Source: Chara braunii
Taxonomy: Eukaryota > Streptophyta > Charophyceae > Charales > Characeae
DNA: 47,299 nt
Direction of reading: 5' to 3'
NCBI GenBank assembly: GCA_003427395.1
Contig: BFEA01000709.1
Location: 407,747 to 455,045, forward strand
Position 1 is the first letter of the stretch, and each line of letters begins with the position of its first letter. This document shows positions 29,171 through 39,500 of the stretch, in pieces. A program made the translations under genes and the position numbers. A model generated the notes under the pieces. That model saw nothing but the letters and a program-made list of their open reading frames with translations, was not told the DNA's origin and searched no databases.

Positions 29171-29680
29171 CCTGCGTGTCAACGAGGACAGCTCCACGAG
29201 AAACGGGCCCCAGGGAGACTGCCACGCGGCTCCCGGGCGCCGACTACCTCTTTGTCGCGCGCCAGTTTACCCCCCCCGGCTCCTTTCCCCTGAAAGGATC
29301 TTCGTTTCCCTTTTTTTTGTTTTTTTTTTCCCGCTTCAGTCTTCAGGCGGCCGTCTGAAACGGCCGCCCGCTCTCTTCTCTCTCTCTCTTCTCCTGTCTC
29401 TCCGTCCCTCACTATCCCTTTTTTTCGGTTCTATTGCACGGCGCTCCTACCTGGCAGCGGGGAAAAAATGTTCCCGCTTCCCGCCAGTTTCTATTCGTTC
29501 TCTGTTTCGTTTCGTTTCGTTTTTCTTCGTAGGGCGCATCCCCGAGACCTCGTCGTCGAGCGCTCGAACCGAGTTGCAGGTTTGCTTTAGGCATTGTTCG
29601 GCATGGGGGCGAGGTCCCCACGTGCTTCCATAACGAGGACCGATGGCCACTGCGTGGACATACCGGTAGCGGCGGGAATA
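29171..29680 (-). promoter_or_regulatory. UGGT 5' leader and upstream region
   Basis: A GC-rich leader contains a hairpin at 29346-29368 (9-bp stem GGCGGCCGT/ACGGCCGCC, 5-nt loop) and a GA-rich tract on the sense strand (29373-29413). A G-box CACGTG lies at 29619-29624, about 450 bp upstream of the first ATG; G-box/ACGT cores are bound by bZIP factors, including those of the plant unfolded-protein response. A direct link here is inference. No clear TATA box is seen. Confidence 0.35.
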
Positions 29681-29848
29681 CTATTCAACCTGGCGTCGAA
29701 GGAGTCAAGGACGTGGTTAGGTTGACTTTCGGTATTGGGGCTCCTTTTTTTTTCCCTTTTTTTTTAGGGGGGGGGCGCTCCTTCCACTACCCTCGACTTG
29801 AGAAAATCTCAAGGGCAGCGCCTTTGCACTACCCCCTTGAGATTCATT

Positions 29849-30562
29849 ACTCCTAAGCCTATATAGGGGAACCCTGCAAGCATAGCTACCTCTCACATGT
29901 TGCCCCCAGCCCTAATGGCCGGTGGTCAGATGTAGGGTGGCAAGTTGCTGACCCTGGCCAATCGGGAATGGTTACTGCAAATTGCGAAAAATTGGAACAC
30001 AACTACTACCTACAGGGGCACCGTTCCACTAGCAGGGGTGAGATCCCATTAGCAAAAAAGATCGGATTAAACCACAAGTACCTCCACCTGCTATCTTTTT
30101 TTAGGGCGGCCCTTAACGCGCAGCGGCCTTCGCTAGAAAAAAGCAGGTTCGGGCTCGAGGCCGTGGGGAGTTCCAACGGGCCCAAACAGACGTCGTTTTG
30201 GACTATTTTGTGGAAAATAAAAACAAGGCCGACTGACTGTGATAGTCCTCTGGATACCCCTGATCGGTATTAGCGGGGTCTATGACCAACACGGGTGTGA
30301 GTGTGAGCGCAAGTGGGTTGTGTGTGGTGTGTGGGAGAGTGTTGGCCATAGCCTCTGCTGCTACTCGATGAAGGGTGGGGGATGATGAGAAAGGTAGGCA
30401 CAGCTACTGGCCGGTCTCGGTCTTTGTGTTAGCCAGACCCCCACTGGCAGCCCCAACCCTATACCCTAACCATTAGGGGCAAGGGGCAACATGAAATCTC
30501 CCCTTCACAGAGAGAGGAAAACTATGCTTGCAGGGGTCCCCTCTAGATAGTCTTAGGAGTAG
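29849..30562. repeat. Fold-back repeat with CTCCTAAGCCTATATAGGGG arms
   Basis: The left arm (29849-29886) carries ACTCCTAAGCCTATATAGGG and CCTGCAAGCATAG. The right arm (30522-30562) carries the reverse complement with scattered changes. A third copy lies at 37074-37130 on plus. Further in, GCCAGTAGCTGTGCCT and CATCGAGTAGCAGCAG (minus, about 30340-30410) match 37230-37290. No ORF of note is inside. Confidence 0.65.
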
Positions 30563-30911
30563 GTAGTGGAAAGAGAAAAAGAAACAGAAGTTGAGAGAAG
30601 AATATAGAAAGAAGAAAAAAAAAAAAAAAAGAACGCGTGATATACGGAGGGGGGCTTACACTCCCACTTGTGAGGCCGACAAAAAAAAAAAAAAGAGTTG
30701 TCAAGGATTTCGACCGTTGGCCGCTCGGGAAACGTGCAGGACAACCTTTTTCCTACCTTGTTTGCCCAAATACAACGTACGGTCATCGTCTTTCAGTCTA
30801 GATACAGCTAGAATGACCTTACGTTGTATTCAGGGGAAGAAGGTGGCCACATGGCGGTCGTCCACTTGGCCACTCTGGAGGTTAGGCGTTTGTTGGATGC
30901 GTTCATACATG

Positions 30912-30961
<50 letters not shown>

Positions 30962-31449
30962 AGGCAAGTCTCCAACGTCGCGGTCCACAAGCAGACGTCG
31001 TGTCGTGATGGACGGTCAGAGGTGCAGACACGACGCAAGGTAACAGGAGGGCGCCGGAGGACGGTGCGCGCACGTGCTGCATCGCACACGCATGTGTATT
31101 CCAATGCCATCCCTGCGGCCACGAAGGAGGAAACGGCGACTTCAACCTTGGCTGCAGCGGGCGGGAGAACAACAATAGCAAAAGCAACAAAACATAAAAC
31201 AGAAAAGAAAAAAAAAAAAAAAAAAAAACCTAACAGACATAACGTCAGACACGGAAGGGGTAGAAGCAAACCGGTAGTGCGGAGGGGAGGCGCGGCGCGA
31301 CAGGACGATTCGATGTAAATACAAAAAAAAAAACAAAAAAAAAACGAAGTGGAACTGGGTACCAGCGGGTACGCAAACAAAACGAAAAGAAAGAGGCTCG
31401 ACAGACCTTGGCGCGCAGGGAAAAAGCGGGTCGGGCCTCAATCCGCTAG
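30563..31449. other. A-runs, (GA)n 30914-30960 and no gene
   Basis: Poly-A stretches at about 30614-30630, 30679-30694, 31207-31227 and 31322-31344, plus a (GA)n tract at 30914-30960, dominate. The 150-190-codon frames on both strands pass through the GA repeat and A-runs and are not supported as genes. Confidence 0.6.
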
Positions 31450-31475
31450 GTACTGGTGGTTTAAACCACCAGTAC
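31450..31475. repeat. Perfect 26-bp palindrome, two head-to-head AAACCACCAGTAC motifs
   Basis: GTACTGGTGGTTT is followed directly by its reverse complement AAACCACCAGTAC. Each half is the motif that recurs near 3928, 4504, 19784, 30068 and 35468. The palindrome is most simply two copies of one repeat joined at their ends. A-runs lie on both outer sides (31322-31344 and 31568-31576). Confidence 0.7.
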
Positions 31476-31569
31476 TTGGCCCAGCTATCGGCCATGGCGC
31501 TTCCCCGTTAACGCGCGCCTTCAGGGCTTCGGGGTACCGGACTACAATGGCTGTGAGAGCCAGCCAAAA

Positions 31570-32015
31570 AAAAAATCAAAACGGTACCCTGGCACTTCGG
31601 CAAAATTTGGCGCGCAGGGCCATTCCAGGCTTTCATTACAATTCAATATGGCAACCGGGGCCGGGGTCCCGACAATTCCACCCGGAGTACCTTAGCCAGT
31701 TTCGCTTACAATTGAAAGGACCAATCCCCAACCCAACCTCCACAGACTAGCTAATTACCAATACTATTGTTACCTAACCCTATTCCCAACCATCTACATC
31801 TAAAGTCTGGATCCTAGACTACAATTATATTCACAGACCTACAACCCGGCCCAGTTCGGCCGGGGGAACCAATTTCCTCTAAAATACTGACACTCTCCCT
31901 CCCTACCTATCCCGTCTGCAGCCTACTGTGACTGCCCACTGGAACCGAGTGCCCTGGTTCATCTACTAATAACAACCCCCACCCTGCCTATCTCCAACCT
32001 ACCCTATGTATCGAT
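31570..32015. other. Flank of LINE remnant 3, no gene
   Basis: Unremarkable, G-poor on plus from 31710 onward. Part of it should be the 3' untranslated region of the minus-strand LINE, but I cannot place its end. Confidence 0.4.
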
Positions 32016-33240
32016 CTATTGTACTTCTAACCATTGTGATATCACTAGTCTATTATCTCTTATCACTGCCAACCCACCAGGCAATGCCCAAGTTTCTGTG
32101 AACCACTTTTCCCCTGCGATTCGATTACCGTTCAGAACTTTCCTACGCCAATCCGCTCTGATTCCTGTTTTCAGGAGCTGCTTGAACAACCTCTCAGCAT
32201 GTACCTCATCCAAGACTTGACACCGGAAACGCCTTTCATTTCAGTCCATCCAGATCAGCCACATCATGATGGCTCGGCCCACCTGCGCAATGTACCCCCA
32301 ACCTTTCCTCGGTGAGATGTTTTCCGGTAGGAACCCGTGAATCACCCAGCTCACGCCTCTGCACGAGGTGTCCCCCGACATTCTGGTCCAGTGCTGGAAC
32401 CAACAGTTCCACCACTTCTGCGATCCTGGGCAATCCCACCGAAGGTGTGTCATTGTCTCAAATGGCCAGTTGCACCGTTCACAGTTTGGGTTAACGTTCA
32501 TTCCCCTGTTGTTCAACCACCGAGCCGTCGGTACTGCAATATGTGATTGCAGCCACAGTAGAGATGCGAACTTCTGAGAGGGCAACAGACTTAACTGGTT
32601 CCATAATTTAGTCAAATTTTCCTCTGTTGGTGTTTGCAGTGCTGGTTGCGCTCGCTCCCATCTGTCAATCAACTTGGAGAGCATGTTTCCCTTGGGGTTG
32701 AGCTTTGAGTTTACCAGCTTGGTAGACAAATACCTTGTATCAAAAATAGTTTCGGCCCCAGCTTTCCATCCGCACATTAATGGGTCTATTCGCATCCTCT
32801 GTTTAGCCTCCCCTCCCGCTACCAACTTGTAGACCGTTGGTTCCCCTCTTCCTTGCAGCTTGACCGCTCTCACCCGAACTTCTTCTAGATCTCTCAGGCC
32901 TAGTCTGGTGGTGGTTCTCTGAAGCTCTAGGATATCACTGTGGTCATTAATCCTACTATACTCTTCTACCGTGCATCTCCCTCTAAGATCCTCGTCCCAG
33001 CTCTTTAGCAATACAAACGTAGTGGTGTCTACAGTTGACACCGTTCTCATCCACGTTCCTGGAGGGTTGATTCCTTCAGGACCCAGCAGTTTCTTCCACT
33101 CCTCCGGTATGGCTTCAATAAGCAAATTCCTTCTCTCTTCCTGCTGCGGTAGCTGTTTTAACTTGACCCGGAGTTGAGTTGGGGATTTCCACTGGTTCGT
33201 GTCAGTTTCCCACAGGTCTCCAACCCTCGGCCTTGCGCGC
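32016..33240 (-). pseudogene. LINE remnant 3: C-terminal ORF2 region with one stop
   Basis: Reading on minus from about 33240: RVGDLWETDTNQW, then IPEEWKKLLG, LLPSQKFASLLWLQSH, the zinc-knuckle-like CERC followed by THLRWDC, WLIWMD, a TGA at 32243-32241, NERRF, and the terminal LKTGIRADWRRKVLNG to 32016. The frame is the same before and after the TGA, which most likely replaces CGA (Arg), a CpG transition. The element lacks all of the RT domain (5' truncation near 33240). It corresponds in order to 44517-45800 and 1440-2750 but is divergent from both. Confidence 0.85.
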
Positions 33241-33599
33241 CAAAAGAAAATGGACTGGAGCGGTGTCCTTTTGGCTGGCGTGTGATAAGCTCAGACCCGT
33301 ACCGCGCGGCTTCCCGTATCCCTGAGGAAAAATCCCCCGGAAGCCCCGAGGCACGGATGCGGACAAACAGGGGTTTTTCTTTCTTTTTGCTTTTGTTTTC
33401 TTTTTGAAACGGCTTCCCGCGCGGGCGAATAGCGGCCGCGGTATGAAAACCAAGAAACGGTTTCGGCGGGGACTTTTTGAATTTTTGCGCGCGCGAGCCT
33501 AAGCTCCGACTTCTTCGTGCGTCTCGCACCCCCGTTTCTTGCTTTGCATCCCCGCGCCATCTTCCCTTCTTGCTGCGCGCATTTCCCCCATGCAGGACT

Positions 33600-35396
33600 C
33601 TTCGTCTTCCTCTCCGCCCAGCTCGATCCTTACTCCGCGAAGTGATTGGCCGCGTAGTTGGGATGCTCGGATCAATGTGGAGAGCGGGAAACCGCGCACC
33701 ACTTGAACGGACACCCCAATCACGTAGGACCATGCCATCCCGCGGGTCGAACCGTCTAACTCCCCACCTTCCTCCTATCCTGCTCATCTACAACCTGCGC
33801 TGCCCACACCTTGCGCTGACAACCCACCGCCTCCCGCGCTATAAATTCGCGCAACCCTCTCCTCTCTCTCTCTTTGATCTCAGCTGCAATGCTGCGCGAG
33901 CCATGCGCGAAAGTCCGCGGCGCCGAACAGGCTCGATGAGCCCAAGGACGGGCGGAGTGACGACGTGGGGTGGACCCGCGGTAGTCTCGGGGCGAAGCAG
34001 TCGGAGGGATTGAGCAGTGGTGGGGATTGGACGCCAGCCACGGCAGGGCCTTGTGGCTATGGTGGTCGGTGGTCTTGGGAGGTTTGAAGGCTGCGCCTGG
34101 GGGCGGCAGTTAATTGAATTTTTTGTGTACAAGAAGGACTCGCTTTTATCTCCATTGCTGCTTTGTCTATGCATGTCGTGTGTGTGAAGCCCCGAGTGAT
34201 GGGAGCTGGTTGTGCGCATGAGTGATGTCGAAGGTCTATGGATGATTAGATGTCCTGTCAAGGGTTGTTGATTGCATGCATGTATGTGTGTATGTACTTG
34301 TCCGGGCGGGGACGGGGAAACTGAACTGGGGGACCGTCTGCTTAGGAGTACGAGTGTGTTGATCCTGTTGTTCCCCTCCCCTCCGCGGCCTTTCCTGCGG
34401 GCACGCGCAGTCTCGACGTAACTCACTCTCTCTCTCTCGATCGCCTTCCTTTTTGAACTGATAGTCATCGCTTTTGAACTTCTCGTCCCTGTCTCGGTGA
34501 CGTCAACCGCATGCGTCCGCGCGGACGGTCGACGCCCCCGCAAGGGGAGAGAGCTTAGATTTCGTCATCTTCCCCCGACGCGCCCACTTTTGAGAGAGAA
34601 GAGTTGCGTCGAGTGTTGTATGGAGTCGGTGTTGGTTCAGATGACCGGGAGCGCGGGATCTTGCCCGTGTTCATCGCGTACCTCCAATCGTCTCATCTCG
34701 CTACCGACCTTCCCCATCACAGATGACGACAACGTCTACTGCGATGCGGACGTACAACGCGCGCTGAGGCAGACGGAGCAAGTGTGTTGGCAAGACCCGG
34801 CTCGGGCTTGTGATATAAGGGGGAACGGGAGCGACACGTTTCCCCGAGCTCTCCCGTAATGCGGGGGCGCTGCCCGCGCAATTTCGAATTCGGATGCCGA
34901 CGAGTCCTCCCGCCGTTTCACCCTCTCGGAAACTTCCGCGCGGACTTTGCGAGTCCGACGTCGAGGCTTGAAGACCTCGAACCAACCACCTCTACAGCAA
35001 AAAAAAAAAACGATGGTCCGGTCACTTCATGAGGCCGATGACAAGGCCGGAAGGCCTCGAACCCACCACCTATCCCCCAAACCCATGACGGCCGGAGTTT
35101 CTATCTTCCGCCGCCCTGGCCCTCTCCCCTTGATGCCTTTTTCCGTCCTGATGCACGACGGCAATTCGTTTTTGCGGAAACCCTTCTGATTTTATCGTTT
35201 CGGAGTGATCCGACCCCCACGGGACTTCGCGACGGCAGTTCGACTCAGGGGTAACCTCTGGCACAAAACGAGAGCCTCCCGTTCCGTCCGGGAGACTCAA
35301 CCCCTACGGCCAAAAATCCTCGGCCACGCCCCTCCTAGAACTCTGATCAGCGACCCAGTACGGGAAGCTGCGAGGGGGCGTGAGGTTGCGTATCAC
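33600..35396 (+). mobile_element. Family X copy E
   Basis: Order on plus: GATTGGC (33644-33650), TTGGGATGCTCGGATCAATG, TATAAATT (33840-33847), a leader, ORF remains (34620-34971), a conserved 3' segment with CCAAAAATCCTCGGCCACGC (about 35310-35330), and the terminus GCGTGAGGTTGCGTATCAC near 35396. The same layout occurs at 13781-15470 (minus) and 39500-41343 (plus). The left boundary is undefined. Confidence 0.55.
34620..34971 (+). pseudogene. Family X ORF, copy E, internally deleted
   Basis: An ATG at 34620 opens MESVLVQMTGSAGSCPCSS and continues LPTFPITDDDNVYCDADV and QRALRQTEQ to RGNG. The middle of the family (FPPY..LTVVPW..CxxC) is missing, and after a frame change FPELSRNAGALPAQFR leads to SDVEA and a TGA at 34969-34971. 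Similarity to copy D (LSRNAGALPANFR) shows both ends belong to one protein. Function unknown. Confidence 0.55.
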
Positions 35397-35706
35397 GGCG
35401 CCACCAGCCGAGCCCCGAAAGTTGAGGTGCGTGCACGAAAATGCCCGGCGGCCGATGTATGGACCAAGTACTGGTGTGTTTTCAGCAGAGATGCAGAAAA
35501 GCAGTTCAACCTCAATTCTCTTCGCCTTTGCACAAGCACATCCAGATTCAGGCATTCAATCTGATCCTCTTTGCTAGCAGGACCTCACCCCTGAAGAGTA
35601 ATGGCACCAATTTACCACTGCGGCCTCTGTGGGACACCCTGGGAAAAGGGCAAAAAAACGAAGACAGAAAAAAAGTGGTCGACCTCCAGTTTCACCCATA
35701 GACGTA
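35397..35706. other. No gene; repeat-like
   Basis: CCAAGTACTGGTGTGTTTT at about 35464 is a divergent member of the AAACCACCAGTAC family (inverted). GTA at 35704-35706 is the left target duplication of the next element. Confidence 0.4.
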
Positions 35707-36084
35707 GGGCCTCGCCAGACTACTCCTGAAAGTGGCTGTTTTTGGGAGTGCAGCATTGCCACGCCAGCTCCCAAATTTGATTTGTCAGATAGAATTTGGG
35801 AGCTGTCAGAATGCGGCTCCCGAGAACACTCCCAAAACCACAGCCTGCAAAGCTGCATTTTCTGGAGAGCTCCTTCGCCCTGTGAGTTTCATCCCAGATT
35901 CGGGAGTGGAGCTCAAGGGACAAACAGACTTCAGTCAGGCTGCTTCACACTGAACGTGTCCGGATGTGGCAACTGTCATTTTCAGACTTGGAGAGCAGCT
36001 AGTTCTACAATGCAGTGTGGCAAAAGGCACTCAGGAGCACTCCAGAAATAAATTCTAGAACTCGGGAGTGGGGTGGCAAGGCCC
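35707..36084. mobile_element. 378-bp TIR element with GTA target duplication
   Basis: The left end GGGCCTCGCCAGACTACTCC matches the reverse of the right end GGGCCTTGCCACCCCACTCC at 15 or more of 20 positions. GTA flanks both sides (35704-35706 and 36085-36087). Inside, CTCCCAAATTTGA and AGAATTTGGGAG and several GGGAGTG/CACTCCC motifs form sub-hairpins. Ends and target-site size match the 6001 and 7460 elements. Confidence 0.75.
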
Positions 36085-36087
36085 GTA

Positions 36088-37066
36088 TTCACACTAGCAC
36101 TTCCAAAAAGGTATCTGACTGCAATTACCGCCAAACCTAGATGAATCCGACTGCAATGGCATCCATAGTTTTGTGCACTCTCAAATCTGTGTAAAGAGGG
36201 GAGGCTCTAGACCACCTTTTGTTGAAGTATTGTTTCCCTTTCCTGTTTTCAGTGTTTCTTTTTTTTATCCTACCTTTCGTTTTTCAGATTAGAACCAGAG
36301 GTAATTGCTCTTGACCGTGCCACTTTTGGCAGTCAAGAGCAACCCCCTGGGGCCTGGACCCACTAGCGAAGTATTCTACGATGTGTGACGCAATTTTATG
36401 TTTTTTTGGAAAATACAAAGTGATTTTTTATTTGCATGAATGGATCTTTTTCTGATTTAAAATGAATTGAAATAGCACATAAAAGTATGAAGAACAGCTG
36501 TGCACCCGAATTCATGGGTTGGTACTATCTCCTTCACATAAGTCTTCATAGTGATGTACCGTGGCAATAAAATGTGTCCACGAACACAGCCACGAGGATG
36601 AACAAGTAATGGCTATAGGGACACATTCATCCCCATGTATCTCATGATGCCTCTAACAGGCCATCCGACAGACGCGGAAGCGTTCCTGTCAGATCCACCA
36701 CGATATCTGAATTTCACATTTCAAGTTCTATTTCTCAGAGCCAAGAAAAAAAAAAAAAAACGAAGTCTGGAAATCGCCCCCTCCCCCTTTAGAGCCCATA
36801 AAATCCAGACTTCCCACCCACGCAAAGCCACGAGCTATCATGTCCAAGTTAGTCCAACTTTTTTTTTTTTTTTTTTTTCGACGCATCTCATTGGACGGGA
36901 GGTGGGCATCTTTACAGTCCCCGCTCGGAAACTACCAGGCCGTTGAGATCCAATCTATTTGACGGCCGTACGCTAATGGGTCCAGGGGCCTGGAGTACCT
37001 GAATTTTACTTAAAAAAAAAAAAAAAAAGCTAAGCTATATTTTTCTCTCAATTTCACCTCTCACTA
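36088..37066. other. No gene
   Basis: AT-rich with A-runs (36746-36761, 37012-37028) and T-runs (36859-36878). GGGGCCTGGACCCACTAG at 36348 and GGGTCCAGGGGCCTGG at 36976 are TIR-like scraps in opposite orientation. No coding frame is convincing. Confidence 0.5.
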
Positions 37067-37067
37067 C

Positions 37068-37694
37068 CTACCTACCACTACTCCTAAGCCTATACAGGGG
37101 ACCCCTTCAAGCATAGCTACCTCTCACAATCAAGGGGATACATGTTGTCCCCCTCCCTAATGGGCGGTGGTCAGGGAGTAGGGTGGGGGCGACGTGGGGC
37201 GAGCTGGCTAATGCAAAGACTGGGCATTTTGCCAGTAGCTGTGCCTCCCATCTACTTCCCTCGCCCCCATCGAGTAACAGCAGTGTCTATGATGGCCAGC
37301 ACTCAACTCCCCCCTTACCCCCACCCATAGACCAGGACGGCCTTTCAGGCCTTTTTTTATTGTCATTAGAGTATTACGGGGAACCTCGTACCAGCCACAT
37401 CCGTGCTCAAACCTCCAACGAGGGAACATGCGGGAGCTGCACCCACCAGCAGGTGCGATACCTGCTACAGCAGGTGGGCGATACCGGCCAGGGGTCAGCT
37501 GGTAGCATCAAGACCGAGCTTTTTAGATGGGCCAGTCGCTGTGCCTCCCCTCCGGTCCCCTCCCCCTATGAACATCAGCAGTCTCTCGTCAATGCTACTC
37601 GGGGGGACCAACGGCATATCTCTAGGTGGCGGGTGCCAAGCTTGCCCAGGAAGGTACGGCCTAGCTCAGGTGCCTAACTAACTGAGCTAGGCCG
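37068..37694. repeat. Dispersed repeat (third fold-back arm) and tRNA-like hairpin
   Basis: 37074-37130 repeats the arm of the 29849-30562 element. GCCAGTAGCTGTGCCTCCC (about 37232) and CCAGTCGCTGTGCCTCCCC (about 37531) are direct repeats roughly 300 bp apart. At 37657-37694 a perfect 13-bp hairpin (CGGCCTAGCTCAG and its complement, 12-nt loop) on minus reads TAGCTCAGTTAG, an A-box-like, D-arm-like sequence. No functional tRNA can be drawn. Confidence 0.5.
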
Positions 37695-37825
37695 CTTGCT
37701 CAGATTAAAAGGAAAAAAGAAAAGAAAAGAAAAGAAAAGAAGTGCAACGACCTTGAGATATCATCATCGAGCTGACTGGCCATAAAAAAAAATCAGAATG
37801 GTCGTATTTCACTCATCTGCTTCCA

Positions 37826-37990
37826 TTTTTTTTTTTTTATTATTATTTTTTTTTAACTTTGAGTCGCGGATACCACTTAGGGAGGTGATAAGAGCAGCCT
37901 CCCTAAGTGAGTCCCCGGTTGAAGGCTCCATCTATTGGTGGGGAGCTGCACCTGCTGGAAACCAGGTCCAGTGTCCCTCATATTACAGGA
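37826..37990 (-). mobile_element. SINE-like element copy 3
   Basis: On minus: GACACTGGACCTGGTTTCC, AGCAGGTGCAGCTCCCC, ACCAATAGATGGAGCC, then a hairpin (CACTTAGGGAGG/CCTCCCTAAGTG, perfect 12 bp, loop containing CTGCTCTTATCA), then an A-rich tail (the T/A-rich 37826-37855 on plus). Same family as copies at 13535, 41720 and 43639. Confidence 0.65.
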
Positions 37991-38364
37991 CATATCAATG
38001 ACTGACAAATGTTTGGACGACTGACATACGCTGGCAGAGTTCACTGTCCTTCCTGTTGCCTGTCCCCCCCGAGGCGTGGTGAGGGCAGGTGTACCCAACT
38101 TGAGATGGCAGGGCTTTTGGGCCCTTTGTGTTTGCTGGTGACAGAGAGTAGTCAGGTCGGTGCCGACTGCGGCCGTAGGGAGTCTTTGCAGAGTGAAAGG
38201 TGAGGTTCCCCCCCCCTTAGCCCATGTACCAAGGGGAGTGTAGCCACCATTCCCATCTGCTATCATATAGTTGTAGTCTTCCGTGGGCGGTTTTCGACCT
38301 TCCGCTGTCCTCCTTGTATGCACTCGCAGAACCATGTGTTTCTTAGTCACGTCTTCTGTAGTGC

Positions 38365-38965
38365 TGTGACGCCCAACCTCACGCCCAGCGCGACTTCCTG
38401 ATCGGAGTGTGAGTGGGCCTGGAAGTGCGAAAAAGGGGGTGTGCCAAGGATTTTAGGAAAGTGGCGGTGGAGTCCCAGGTCGGAACTGAGATCTCGTGGC
38501 AAGTTTCAGGGATAGGAGTACGAGAGGATAGGCGCGAGTCGAAGTCTGAGCATGGGGCTACCGCCTCTGTTGGCTCCGTCGTCTGGGTCAGACTTGTATT
38601 TGGTGCATGGTCGGGATGCTATGATTATCGCGCTGTCCGACCGCTTGTTGGCGTCGTACGTCACTGGTCTCAGAATCCGACATGGCTGGCCTTAGCCGAA
38701 GGCTGTGCGCCCGTCGTTCTTCCTCCGAGCGAGTTCGCCGGATGAAGCCGGAGGCTCTGTACTCGCGGTCTTGCAAGCACTCCGAGCAAGAGGGTTGGGG
38801 CCAATACGAAGCGATTGCGCGCCAGGGGATGATGGTCAGCGAATGAAAGGGCAGTATGCGGTGGTAGGGAGGGAAGTCGATTTTCAGAATAATTACTCCT
38901 GGTTCCACGACAAGGTGATGTGACGAATCAATTTCTGTTCCGCGCGACTTTCTGCGCAATGACAA
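38365..38965 (-). pseudogene. Family X copy B
   Basis: On minus, the ORF piece 38965-38588 reads GVIILKIDFPPYHRILPF, HSLTIIPWRAIASYWP, CSEC, SGFIRRTRSEEERR and RLRPAMSDSETSD. It is followed by the conserved 3' segment (GGACTCCACCGCCACTTTCC, ATCCTTGGCACACCCC) and the terminus GAGGTTGGGCGTCACA, ending at 38365. The N-terminal third of the protein is not found. It lies head-to-head with copy C. Confidence 0.6.
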
Positions 38966-39500
38966 TGAGGGGTCCTGCGATGGGAAGGATGAGCCAATTA
39001 CGGGAGATCGTGATCGAAGGGAAATTGCATCGGTGTCCTCGCTTCTTCGTCTTTTCTTTTTCGTCGCTTCCTTTCGGATGGCTGGGTTCAGGGTCGGGCA
39101 AGTCCTGAGATGGCCGATTGAGTAGCTGTCGCACCGACAGAGGCGCGATTAATAATGTTTGACGTCGCTTCTTTCTTGTTCTGTTGTCGGGTTTTAGGCA
39201 TGGAGGTCGCGCGGGAAGTTTTGCTCCTTTTTGAATTTTTTTTTTCGAGCCCTCGATGGCTCTCGGAATTTCGGACTTTCATTTGTGTTTTATTAAAGTT
39301 CTTTTCGCAATAAATTTGGGATTTATTTTGTCGCGCGTTGTCTTTCTCTCTCGCTTCTTTTTGCGGCTGTAGCGGAGCTCTGATTAGTCGGCGCCCTCAA
39401 TCTCGTGTGTAACCGTAATTTTTGGGCAGGCACCATTGTAACTGTATCTCTCTTCTTGAGCTCCATCCTTCCCGCCCTCTCCTTTCCTTCTGCCGTGGAT
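38966..39500. other. Spacer between head-to-head family X copies
   Basis: AT-richer, with no further family X protein pieces and no TATAAATT on minus, so copy B lacks a recognisable promoter module. No gene seen. Confidence 0.4.

Noticed and set aside
33158-33787. 209-codon minus frame running toward LINE remnant 3 as its N-terminus
   Set aside because: Wrong frame for the LINE and no RT-like sequence; it covers the start of family X copy E on the opposite strand.
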